Source of the DNA: Monosporascus cannonballus
Lineage: Eukaryota; Ascomycota; Sordariomycetes; Xylariales
DNA length: 64,000 nt
Assembly (NCBI GenBank): GCA_004154925.1
Contig: QJNS01000314.1
Coordinates: 1-64,000 of the forward strand
Reading direction: 5' to 3'
The translations under genes and the position numbers were made by a program. This document shows, one piece after another, positions 1 to 11,906 of this stretch. The notes beneath the pieces were generated by a model. That model was not told where the DNA came from. It ran no database searches and saw only the letters and a program-made list of their open reading frames with translations. Numbering within the stretch: the first letter of the stretch is position 1; each line of letters opens with the position of its first letter.

Positions 1-379
1 CCGCCGTCTAACCGTCCCAACCCCCCCCCCCCCCCCGACTCATTTAAATCCATACCATAACCCCCGTTTCCCCAAAAAGTTTCTCCTTCGGAATTCTACT
101 TGTACCCTTTGGATGCACCTATTCCAAGTCTACCTTAACTCTCGACCTTCAAACCCAACGACTAACACAGCACTACCTCACCACGAGCCTTACACCCACT
201 TGTCTGAGCTTCGGCGGGAGGAATCAATAAGAGTCAATTATTATCTTGGGGAAAGCACTCTACGGACGGTTCTACACCAGGGACGGAACTCCTGTCAAAG
301 GGAGTCTTTGTTAAACCCGGCTTTAAGAGAACAACCAGGAGTTCGAAGTGGAGGACAGTGCCACCGGGCTGGCGATCAC
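1..379 (+). other. creA 5' leader and partial promoter
   Basis: This is only the proximal upstream region of creA, cut by the window edge. It contains a run of 16 C at 21-36. From an ATG at 113 the frame stays open into creA, but that stretch (89 codons) has no recognisable protein character, so I treat it as 5' UTR. No clear TATA box is seen. Confidence 0.4.
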
Positions 380-1636
380 ATGCAACGCTCACAATCAGCG
401 GTTGATTTCTCCAACCTGCTGAACCCAGAATCTACGACACCCGCAAAGGATACCCAAACAACTTCAGTACAGAAGGAATCCGACGGAGACGTCGAAATGG
501 CTACCGTCACCATGATCCGTCCAAATGGCCCACTTCCAAGTGGCCAACCTGTAGAGAATTCCAATGAACTCCCACGGCCTTACAAGTGCCCTCTCTGCGA
601 CAAGGCTTTCCACCGTCTGGAGCATCAGACGAGACATATCAGAACCCACACCGGCGAGAAGCCGCATGCATGCCAGTTTCCTGGTTGCAGCAAGAAGTTC
701 TCCCGCTCAGACGAACTTACCCGGCATTCGAGGATACACAACAACCCGAACTCGAGGAGAGGCAATAAAGCTGGGCAGGCGGCGCACCATAGCCTCGGTC
801 ACTCTCTATCGCCGGACTCCATGATGTCCGGGCCAAGGTCGATCAAATCTGCCCCAAATTCTACCCTTGTTTCGCCGAATGTCTCTCCGCCTCACTCCTA
901 TTCTTACGCCATTCCGCCTTCAGTGCCACTCCACTATAGCCGGGGCTTTCCTGGAGCCGGTCCACTTTCCGTCCATGGTATGGACGTCGGCATTTTGGCC
1001 ACCGCTACCAGTCAGTTGGAGCGGGAGAACCTGAGCCTTCACCAGTCAAGACACCATCCGTACTACTCGCATAGTCTTCACAATAGCCGTGGCCATCTCC
1101 CCTCGCTCTCTGCCTACCACATGTCCAGGACTCATTCGAACGATGAGCACCACGATGACCATTATTCCCGCTCTACCCGTTATGCGAAAAAATCGCGGCC
1201 GAATTCGCCGAATTCTACTGCTCCTCCGTCCCCGACCTTCTCTCACAACTCTCTCTCCCCCACGCCCGACCACACGCCGCTTGCTACGCCAGCTCATTCA
1301 CCACGCCTTCGGCCACATTACTCTGGCGTTGAGCTGCCTAGCCTGCGTAACCTCTCCTTGGGCCACACGCCGGCCCTAGCTCCCCTCGAGCCTCAGATGG
1401 AAGGGAGTCTATTTCCAACTTCTCAACCCCACAGCAGTGACGGAACGCGATCCAGCGGCATGTCCTTGGCTGACATCATCAGCCGGCCGGATGGAAGCAG
1501 GAAGCTTCCGGTCCCTCAGGCTCCGAAAGTCGCTGTCCATGACCTCCTCGCACCGAGCGATGGATACAACGGTCACAGCGGCCGGAGCTCCGCGTCCGGC
1601 AGCTTAGCCGGTGGCGATCTCATGGATCGATTGTAA
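380..1636 (+). CDS. creA: CreA/CRE1 carbon catabolite repressor, C2H2 zinc-finger
   Basis: This nuclear DNA-binding repressor shuts down genes for use of alternative carbon sources when glucose is present, binding SYGGRG sites (family knowledge). The single-exon product is 418 residues, about the usual length for the family. I chose the ATG at 380 because the protein then begins [16 protein letters not shown], the familiar CreA/CRE1 start; an in-frame ATG at 113 would add 89 low-complexity residues. Two adjacent C2H2 fingers are visible at about residues 68-90 (CPLCDKAF...HIRTH) and 96-120 ([10 protein letters not shown]...HSRIH), joined by a TGEKPH linker. A Ser/Pro/His-rich middle follows. 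The C-terminal [20 protein letters not shown] segment matches the conserved repression region. There are no introns. It is isolated: the next gene lies about 10 kb downstream. Confidence 0.96.
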   Translation: MQRSQSAVDFSNLLNPESTTPAKDTQTTSVQKESDGDVEMATVTMIRPNGPLPSGQPVENSNELPRPYKCPLCDKAFHRLEHQTRHIRTHTGEKPHACQFPGCSKKFSRSDELTRHSRIHNNPNSRRGNKAGQAAHHSLGHSLSPDSMMSGPRSIKSAPNSTLVSPNVSPPHSYSYAIPPSVPLHYSRGFPGAGPLSVHGMDVGILATATSQLERENLSLHQSRHHPYYSHSLHNSRGHLPSLSAYHMSRTHSNDEHHDDHYSRSTRYAKKSRPNSPNSTAPPSPTFSHNSLSPTPDHTPLATPAHSPRLRPHYSGVELPSLRNLSLGHTPALAPLEPQMEGSLFPTSQPHSSDGTRSSGMSLADIISRPDGSRKLPVPQAPKVAVHDLLAPSDGYNGHSGRSSASGSLAGGDLMDRL

Positions 1637-4600
1637 AATTAGTTTCGGCAGACATGGAGCAATCATCACGGCACGATTTAACGACAAGGGGCATAGAGGC
1701 ATATATAGGAGGTGGGCGTTCAATGGAGGTTTCCCTGTTTAATACCCAATGATCAAAGGTCGATTACCAGCGAGGTGGGAAAGGTTGGTTGGGGCACAAC
1801 TATCAAATGGGCTTTTTTGGTATATTTGGCGGTGGGCAGGCAACGTTATAGATTTGACACGACTCATCAGCAGCTAGATCTCCTCTTACCAGCGAGCTAT
1901 CTCTGGAGCTTTAGGCTTCCTATTCAAGACTTATTTTCTTTTGGAAGCCTTGGTGGACGAGAAAAGCGTTAATTATAAACAGTTAAATCTGTCTCATACT
2001 GCCTGGTTCTACGGTGCCTCCCCTAATGTGAAATGTGAAAAGCCGATCCCTCTGTCTATTTCTGCAGAAATAAATTAATGGCGTGTAATGGTAATTAAGA
2101 CAGGGAACCTTTCAGTCATCGGTGGAATATCGGTGCCTGTTGCTCGATTGATGTTGGCTTACAGTAAAATGAGATGTCAGTTCCGTTATTCGGCTGAAGC
2201 CAAGAAAAAGCCCCCAAGAACTTGACTGCGCCTCATTACAGTAGGTTTCGCAAGCCTGCCTACGTACAGTAGACTTTGCCGTTTCGACTTATAACACTTA
2301 CCTAAGCCTGTCAACTCGCTGTCTCCGGACTGGCTGATTAGTTATTGTGATGTTTCGCGTTCCCTCCACTCACTTCCCCCTTCCCCCACAAATTTCGTCA
2401 TTCGTCCTCGTGGCGTTTTCCACGCAACTTACTCCGTACCCCGGGGGAAATATCCACCCACACATCCCAGTCCCCAGACTCCCAGCCGGGAATTCCGTTT
2501 GAGTCGCCTCAAAAAAGGGGGGCTCGGGCACTACCATACACCGTATCTACGGCATGTACATGCATGCATACGAAGCACAAGAAATGCGTACGTACGCAGG
2601 CTACTTACTACCTTCCTATCTACATACGTATTACCCAGAAAAACGGAGGGGGGCCACATATAACTGCGCGGTCGTTGGAGAGTGGGAAGAGGCCGATCGC
2701 CGTGTTGCCGCCCCGTTTCTTCCCCGTTCGATGCCCCTGCACCGTATGTAGGTCCCTGGTGGTGGGAGGACACATATGCACGGGATGCTATCAATTTCGT
2801 CGTATAGCCAAGTGGAAGCGGACCGCGTCCTGGTTCATCGTACCTGAATGAATGAACGAACCCTTTGCGTCGATCATGGGGCCCGGCGATCATGTGTGAC
2901 GGCGATAACCAGAACCCATAAAAAACTGACATGTATCTTAACTAATATGTATCTAAGTTTAGGTTATGTATCATTCGCTACATTTTTGCTTCGTCATTCA
3001 TCTGACTCCCCTGCCAAGCCTGCATTTCTTTCGACCTGCGTTGCATGCGTGCCCTTTGTTGCAACAAACCCGATATAAAGGGGGCGGTTTCAAATCAGGA
3101 CACTCGAAGCCCGGGGGGTAACGAGGCCGTAAGAAAAGAACCAGTAGCGCCCCCAAAACGAGCCCTGTCCCGGGTTTCCTTCATTTCCCCTTCCTCCAGT
3201 CTCAGGGACGGTTGCGGTCACGGGCGAATGACGGCCGTCCCCGTCAGCAACCAAGCAGGCAGGCAGGCAACTCTTACCACTCAGCCTTGCCCCAGCCTAT
3301 CGCCCGCCTGACGAGGGGTGGTCTCGTGCTCTGTAGGTACGTGGTCCCCCGGACGTCCCCGAACCGGCCTTGTCAACCCCATCCAATACGCCGGCGTAAC
3401 ACGACACTTGGGGGCGGGCAGCCAATAGCGGGGGAGGAGCAACAAAAAAGAAGCGAAAGGGGTTATTATTGCCTTGTGACCGCCCTGATGATCTCTCTTC
3501 ATCTTCCCCCGGGACTTTTCGTGTGTGCTCTACCTGCTAATGGGGTGCTGCTTTTCAGACTGGATAATGATGACTCACCAAAACGTAAAGGCGCCGGTCA
3601 TGGTATCATCATTCCCGGTACTCTGCTGCTCAGCCTGGCGCGCCCCTTACTCTAACCCCACTAGAGCCTACCTAGAGTAGTGACTGTCATCCTGTACACA
3701 CAACTAAAAAAAGAACCATGAGACGTGGCGCGCAGGATAAGGACATCTCAATTCCCCTCCAGGTGACGTGATACTCCTCGCTGTGCGACTTTTGTGCCAC
3801 GCCCTTTCCAGCTCGGCAACCCATCCTCGCGCTCAGGGTTGCTCGTCCGTTATCGGATGGCGAAGCCGAGTTATGTATACAAGCTATTGCGTATTGTATC
3901 CGTGTGTGAAACAATTTCTATCGCAATGATGTCATCGTCGAGGTTCTCAGTCAGTGTATGGGGTAGCAATCAGAGACTCCTAACATAAGGCTTGCGTTAA
4001 ACGGTTGCTGACTGCCTGCTTTGCTACACCTGCCACCCTCTGGATGGACTCTGAGCCTATCTCCTCACTAACTGAAAGGTATGCATTATAGGTAGGGCTA
4101 TGGATCCTTCTGCAAGGGGGGGATGGGATGCACTGGGGCGCATTTGGAGCTGCGGGGGGATACCACACTCATCACCGCGAGGGATTAGAACGAAGAAGAT
4201 ATCCTGGGGGATTTGGGGTTTCTTTTCCGTCATTCTTTGTACATGTGGACGCTCCTCTACTCCTTGGACTCTGTTCCCACCCATCGCCCTTACTATGCCC
4301 TGGCTCTCCTACCAGGAAAACGTTGATTAGTAATCAGGCTTGTCCAGATAAAGCCACAATGTCGCAGTGCCAGTGACACTTAGGTTCGCATGTGAAAATG
4401 GACACATGCAATATGTCTGCTTCTGCCCTAGCTCGGCAGAAGCAACAATAGTGGGCATAACGTTTGCGGCAGTCACTTCTCTATCGCCCCAGACAACTCG
4501 TGCCAGCTAAGATAAGAGCAAGTCAAGTTGATAGTAGGAAAAGATTCGCGGGAGCTCAACGTCCGAAATGCCTTGGCGTCGGGGGGTAATGCGACAGTGA

Positions 4601-7600
4601 TAATACGCAAATAGATAGATAACGTTAATAGTCACTGCATCAACTTCGTATGGCAGGCCCGGCTGTTGCAATGCCTATCTCGGGCGAACTCTTCTCGTCT
4701 CTCACCGCAACTCCAGAGACCAACGACGGCGTGAACAGTTGTTCGCTGGTGGCGTTGCGAAATGACATACTTGTAGTAGCTGCCGCTTTGGTCACCCACA
4801 ATGTTGGGCCGCCGGAAGGGTTGTGGCTTCGACGATAGAGGTCCAGAACTTTGTTGGCTTTGGAGTTCGTGTGGGGTATTGCTTGCCCATGGAGAGAAAG
4901 TTGGAGGGGTTGCATAAAGTTCGCTCGCGACTGAAGCGCAACGCCCTATGATAATAGACGCTTGCTTTTTTTTTCTCTCCTTGGGGTGCTGCCTGGGGTA
5001 GAATTTCCCGGGCCACATTTTATCAGAACTCAACTTGTGTCACATTACGTACGTATCCCACGACAGGACGACGCAAGAAAAGAAGTTTATCGCTTTCCGG
5101 AGACCGCTTTTTTGGCATAGAGACAAGAGACTTCATCGGAGAGGATAAGCCGAGCAGACAGAGGAAGATCACAGGCTGGAGAACACCCACCACTATAAAG
5201 CCGGCTTATTTTCGTCGTCGCGCTTGAAACGACTTGGATGACGTTCTCGCGGTGGTATGAGAAGTAGTTCGGACTTTTTCAGAATGGGTTGCTGAATTAC
5301 TCTTCAATAGGAATGGTGCATCGTGCCTTATGTGGGCCAGCGTCGGAAACTTTTTTGACGAATTAAATCCATTGGCTGGTAATACATTCAGCCCTTTTGT
5401 ACTACTAAGTATCTCTTTGGCGATTCAAAAATTCTTTGTCGGTGCATTTAGCAGAAACTTAAGATATTTGATCATTATCGATTAGGTGTATCATTGCCGA
5501 TGAGCAATATAACGAATTAAAAACTGCCTGCACGAATATTCACTACCCTAAATTACATGGGGTGCAAAGTCCACAGTATATCGGGAAAATCCCAATGTAC
5601 CTCCAGAATAAGCCGCTTGTTCTGAAAAAGTCCGAACTGCTTCATAATGTGAGTGGCCCTTAGACAGATTATTACCTAGCCGAGTCTTGGCTGGAATCAT
5701 GAACGGCAGAGAAAGCCACGGAGATGCCCGACTCATTCATAGGTAGCATCAGCCTGCATGGGGACAAGCACAGTCCCGTCTGGCGGTCCATCTTAGCGTC
5801 ATCAAGGACTCAATATGGGACCACCGAGCCTGATGCAATTCATCGGTAATCGGAGTAAAGGAATACGGGGACGAGGATGGGTCTATAGGTATGTTATAGG
5901 TACATACAGTCGGTCCCTAGTATTGCGCAATCCTAGTGATGATCCTTAATCCCACAACAGAAAGTTCAAGCCTGGCAAGCCAAGGCAAGCCAAGGCTGGG
6001 TGAATCTCTAGATCCTGTCTTTCTATGGGACATGTTTATGGGGATGCGTGGGGTTATCTCCACGGGGTTACGGGAGGTGGTAGACAAAACAAGTGATAGT
6101 GACAACCCTTGAAAGGTGTATCAAGTATTTTGTCCACCTGCTACCCAACCTTTTTGCCTACCACCTTGGTACTGATCTCTCTGCCCCGAAAATAGGGAGC
6201 TTCAAATCGCGGAGCTCCGCTAAATTTACTAGTTTCCGGTGCTAGTTACTCAAAATTCCTTTATTCGGTCTAGAGCCTAACCATCACTGTGTCTGTATAT
6301 TCACTTCCCCTACGATTACTACTGTACACATCAAAGGGAGATCGGGCGATCTGAGCATCGCAAAAGGCATACGAGAAGTGGAATACTTCGTATCATTCGA
6401 GAGACTGCTTACGTCACGCTTTTAGGAATTGCTTCGTACGTGGGGGAAGGGATTGGATTATAACCAAACTCGGGATCATACATACTATGCCACACTTGAG
6501 AATGGCCGATACTCGACACAGCCAGCCAGGGATGACTTCGTGAGACCCGGATTGCGGGACAAGGTGAGGTGGTTCCCCGTACCTGCGCCCCGCAGCTTTG
6601 TACGAATGGGGTGCCAGTCTTCGGCCTCGAATGCCCGGCTATCCGGCTTTCGGGTCCGGTCCCCGAATAACCCAATCGCCCATTTCACTTCATGGTAGTG
6701 AGTTGCGAATGCTTCATCGGAATGTCAGAGCACCGCGACCACACCCCAGCGGATGCAATCTCTCAGTCAGTACCACAATACTGGCAGCCTTCCGGGAGAG
6801 CGCCATGATTGCCATGAAGCTAGGCTAGCTTCAGACGTGGCATTTTCAGGGATACTCTCGCTTACGTCGATGGGACAAAGGCGAGGCAACGATGATGCAT
6901 GTTTTCCGTCCATGGTGCAGGCCAAGCTATGCGGGACCGACAAGCGAAGTCCGGGTACGCCTCCGATACATTAGCATAACGGCCCTAGAATTGTGTTCAT
7001 GGATTGGGCGATGCTCCGCGTTAAATGGTTATAGCCCCCTTCTTTGCCAATGTGGTACCAGTGAGCAAGGAGGGCCGATCCTCTCGGTTCGGGGCCAAAT
7101 ATGTTACAATGCTGGGAATCCGAGCCGCGTCACCCCGATGAAGACTGATTTCTCATAGCTGCATCCGACCTGAACGCATCCGATCTGAGCGGATGGGTCC
7201 AGGAGTGCAACGAATCGGACACAGCACTCTCCTACGATAGTGCGCGACTATATATGCCTTATTATTGCCTTCCAACGGTCATATTAATCGGATATTAACT
7301 CCCAGGACAGGGAACTGAGGAGACGGCACAGTTGCCTACATAATACAAGGGACTAGCTGCCTCGTCAACTTGGCCCCAGCAGCGCGTTGGTACGGATATT
7401 CTCACTCAGACAGCTCCATTCCCAGGATAAGAGAAGCTGGGATACACTGCATCGCAAGTAGTGTAGATACGGCAGCTGTCGTAAATCCCCAGCCGCGAGG
7501 CGATGCGAGCAATGAATTCAGGCGGTGGATTGGCATGAGATCCAATCTAAGGCCTGGTGGTAGAACGGAAGAGAACATCACCCTGTCCTCTGCCTACCAG

Positions 7601-10600
7601 TAACAATGGAGTCAGTATTGCCCCGTACAGATCCGATATAACGCAACTGGCAATAACGAGCCACGACGAAGTCGCCTTCAAATACTCTCGTCGAAATATT
7701 TTTGTGTGCTGCGGTCTTCCACGATGCCTGAAGGTGCTTGCCTGTCGACGAGGAGAGATACTTCCTCTCGTCGAGCCTTTCTCTCCTAAAAAAAGGGCCG
7801 ATTAAAACAGCGGCTGGCTACAGAACTTCGATCGACCGCATGTGCCAACGATGTCCGGTCACAGTCTCTGTAGCTTGATTGGCCATCCTTCTTTCGTCAT
7901 CTACCCATCATCGGCCTTTCGACATTTCATCGAGAGGTCGCACACGAAGGGCCAAGCATTCCACGGCTCCAGGGTTCCAACCGCTGGCATGTGAAGGAGC
8001 TTTTGAGTCTTCAGGCGCGAGGATAAAATAGGGATGCATTTGTGCGGGGCGCCAATAACAGCGACAGGGAGGTCTCCTGCTTTTCTAAAGGTCCGTCCTA
8101 CTCCAATAATCAGCCACGCCTCCTATTTGCTCCTGGGGAGACCTGATATTGGACTTGGATTGAAAACAACCACCATATTTGGAAGAGGAACGTATCGCTT
8201 TATCCCGCAAGTTGCCAGGAAGTGTCATACCCCTCCGGAGCCAGCTACGGCGAATACCATCCCGACCCCCAGCTCCTCTTTTAGTTCGGTGTAATTGAAG
8301 TCAAGACAAGTGCGTCGGATTTTCTTGTCCGTATCAGTCTTGGAGTTTAGCAAGGACTCGTTAGGGCATAGAGCCTTGGTGCTGCTGGGTCCTGCAAACC
8401 CATAGACAAGTATTCAGCAATCAGGTATTGTATATTGGCAATAGCCGGCTTCCATCCAGACCCTTAGGCCTTCGCTCAGCCCTTCATCGGACTTAGCATA
8501 CGTACGCCATATTGAGCCCTTGCAGCTTGACATCTGCGAAACTGGAAGAGATCTTGGGGGAACCACTGTCCAAGTTTATCCACCATACAATATCTGCCTT
8601 CATGCTATCCAACCTGCTATGCACAGGGCCATAGCCAAATCCTGCATACGTGCACATCGGATTGTAAAGATACCTTTAAAAGAGCCTATCGGCTGCGTGC
8701 CCGCAGGGGGCAAGCCAATATATCGTTTCCCGGGAGCCGCAATCAATCTTGCATAACTCTCCACAGTACGATCCCACCGCACCGATGTATGTTATGACAC
8801 CCGGAACAGGAAAATCTTTCAGGGGCCGCGTCTCGCAACCACCCAATTATTAGTTCCTGAGGGGAAGACGCCCTGTCGACGTGACATTTTCTTCATTTCC
8901 CCTCACGCGGAGGTGGTGCGTCTACGCTTGGTCTATCTCTCTGCTGCTGCACGGACGCCCTCTCGATGCGACGGATATTTTAGGCACTCATAGGTCCTGT
9001 TTTTGCCCTTCCTGCTGTGGAACCACCTACCCCGTCATCGATGCGGTCGTCCAACAGGCGCCTGGCCCAGATGCTGCCACTATCGAGATCTCTCCCTCCA
9101 GTCCCAGTCCTAGTTATACTACCTAAGGACCTACCATACGTGCTCTCTGCTCGCCTGGTAGTCGAGGCAGGCGGCACAACGACAGCGAGAAGGAGTCGGC
9201 GTGGATAAATGAATGGGGGACCGGGATCATCATCCTCGCCGCCCGCCTCGGCGCACCAAATAGCCAGCGACCTTTTTTTTTTTCCCGGTATACGACGCCG
9301 CGTCGTGCCCGCGTCGTACCCGCTTCGCACCGGCGAAGAGCGCACCCACATCCTCCTCGGAGATCTACCAAATTCCAGACCCCCTAAACGCGCGCATGCA
9401 TCTTGACCCTGTCATCGTGCATGTGTTGCAGGTAGGTAGAGTCACTGGGGAACCAATCCTGTATCGCGCCGCCAAGCTGCAGGCACAGCGCCAGAGGCAA
9501 ACATACATACACCTCCTCCACCGCCAGGAACCCTTGTCGAGGTGTCGAGGTGCTGCGAACTGGGGATCGAGTGTGTGTGCACCACTTAAGGCACTTCGGC
9601 CCGCCAGACGGTAGAACGCGGAGCTTAGCTAGTTCCTGGCCGTCCAGTTGTTGCTTCGACGATCGAGTGTTTCAGCGATTCTGCGTTCTCTTGGTCTGGC
9701 TGAGAAGTCGGCCGGCCAGTCGTCGTATCGGAGTGCGCCGACGGCGGGGTTACCTAACTATTACGTTGCTTGTCCTCATATCGTGCCGGTTGCGTCCGCC
9801 GTTGCCCTGCATCGTACCACCGCCTGCCTGTGACCTGGAAGTGATTCACCGGGGAAGACCACAGTAATAGCGGGCCCCAGATGTTAGATTGCCTTCAGCC
9901 CTAAGTGAGAACCTAGTTTCCAAACGTCGCATCAGCTTCACACATAGAGGTGCCCTCTTTGTAACGTCACACACGAATATAGAGGTTGTGATATTTAACT
10001 GGAACTCCCGAAGACGTCTTGGTTAAGGCTTCCTCATCGAGGGTCAACGTTTTTTCGGGAGTATACCCCCCGATGGCTGCTATGCGGATTACTAAGACTT
10101 TCGGGGCTCTAGACTCTAGTTACCCGAACATGTCTCGCTGCGTGATCTACCTAACTTTGTAGCTTCCATGCGGGCCGGGCCCGACTGCTTCCCACGCGTG
10201 CAGCGAGCTAAAAAAAAAAAACCTCGGAGAGTTTGCCTAACTAATATATTCTACCGCGACTGGCATGCGGATATGCAGCGGCCTCCAATGAGGGTGCCTC
10301 GTCCCCGACACACCGGTGGAGTATCCGACGCCGGTGGGCCTTCTCGTTATTAGGTAACGGTAATGCAGATTCGCCACCCATCCATCCCCATTCGTGCTTC
10401 ATGCTCGTCATGGTTCACGTAGACTGCTCGTCGTTGAACTCCCGTCTAACCCGATACGGGAGCCCAGAGTCCAGGTCGAGATCTCTCCCGAAGGTTCCTC
10501 TGTAAAATGGGAGATCAATACTAGAAAGCGGCACGAGGCTCGACGGCGTCGACGACGATTAGTGGCGAGCGACTATTTTGTCTCTGGCGCGGGATTGCTG

Positions 10601-11906
10601 TCCCCCCGCGGGGAAAGAGACCACTCTCCCGATTCAACGGGGAGAAGTCAAATTTCCACTGTTGTATCAGACATGGGCGAGCAATACCATGTATATATCT
10701 CAGAGAACGTAGTGATTCACTCCCTGTTCAACACAGTTAGACTTTCAAGGCCTTTACGCACACGCCCCGGTTTGATACGGGTTAACCTCCTTTTCACGCT
10801 GAGGTTTTTATTTAGTCCCTGGAAGTCCTCCGATCTGGAGTTAACAAAAGCACTAATGGCGATATATCGATGTTGAACCAACCCAGCGGGAAATGGCAGA
10901 AGAGGCAACGAGAGGTTGCGTCCTAGCATGCGCATGTTCACAGCCAACACAACCCGTGCAGTAGATGGTCGTCTCTGTAAGGCACGAGTCCTGATAGAAT
11001 CTGCGGCTAAGAAGGAGTCGATAGGCCGGGACAATGTGCCCATCTATCGGAATGTCTTTCGTGAGGCAGATAGGAGTTTATCTTTCACCCCACGCGCGCG
11101 TCCGCGAACGTACGTGTATGTCCGAGAAAAGGGGACAGAGAGTCGGTTTGCACGGCCGCGCAAACAGCACAGCGCAGCGCCTCGGACGTTGGATGTATTA
11201 AGAAACTGAATGACAGAATCACTGCTTAACCACTTAAGCGGACTTTAGAGCCGCTCGACACAAAGTTAAGTAGTTACTATCTATTAAACAATATTATACA
11301 TCTAGATAAGACTCGCAAACTCACCCGCTCACTCTCGGGCCATGAATGACGATGGTGATGATATGATGGCGCCCCCCCAAAGTAACCGACCCTAGGTAGT
11401 CAGTATCCGCCACGCCGCGGCGCCATGCTATGTAGGTGTGTAAGGACGTATAAGAATTGTGTATGTGTGTAATGTTCTGTATGCCCATCAGCCCATGCGA
11501 TGCGAAATGTGATGCGATGCCATGCCGTGCGATGCCTCGCGAAGTATAGCGGGGTTACGCCTCTCTCTCCCAAGTTCTCGAAAGCCGAACCCAACCCTAA
11601 TCAGATCCGATCAAAAGAATTGCTCTCCCTCCCTCCCTTGCGGTGATAGGGCGGCTCGAGTCGCTTATCTACTTAGGTATCTTGATCTAGTCTAGTAGTT
11701 CCCCTAGCGAACAAAGCTGTCGACGGTGACCTCCCTCTTATTACCGCATCTCTCCTCTCGGGGGCTCCCCTCCTCGTAGTTACTAGTAGTTTGTTGCGTT
11801 GACTCCCTTATCCGGCTAACCGGCTCTGGGCCCCTGGCTAATAGGCAGGCAGGACTGTGGGAGGACGAGACAGACAGTGAGCTATATAGCTAGACGACAG
11901 CCCCTA
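1637..11906. other. 10-kb stretch with no recognisable gene
   Basis: I find no reading frame with domain similarity or the C/G-biased third positions of the neighbouring genes. Open frames of 60-160 codons occur on both strands but have irregular composition. Base composition is mixed rather than A/T-rich, so this is not a RIP-saturated block. It contains a MITE-like inverted-repeat unit at 5261-5643 and a short block at 4573-4608 shared with 36183-36220. The first part (to about 2.1 kb) should include the creA 3' UTR and the last part the lipase 3' UTR. A long non-coding RNA or very diverged gene cannot be excluded. Confidence 0.5.
5261..5643. repeat. MITE-like unit with 24-bp inverted termini
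   Basis: A 24-bp arm at 5261-5284 (starting GAAGTAGTTCGGAC) recurs as its reverse complement at 5620-5643 with one mismatch (23/24). The arms enclose 335 bp with no coding capacity. Size and structure fit a non-autonomous DNA transposon (MITE). I could not identify a clear target-site duplication, so insertion is not proved; an alternative is a transcribed long-loop hairpin. Confidence 0.5.

Noticed and set aside
10394..10876. 160-codon plus-strand frame
   Set aside because: Arg-rich irregular sequence without the host codon bias; no family recognised.
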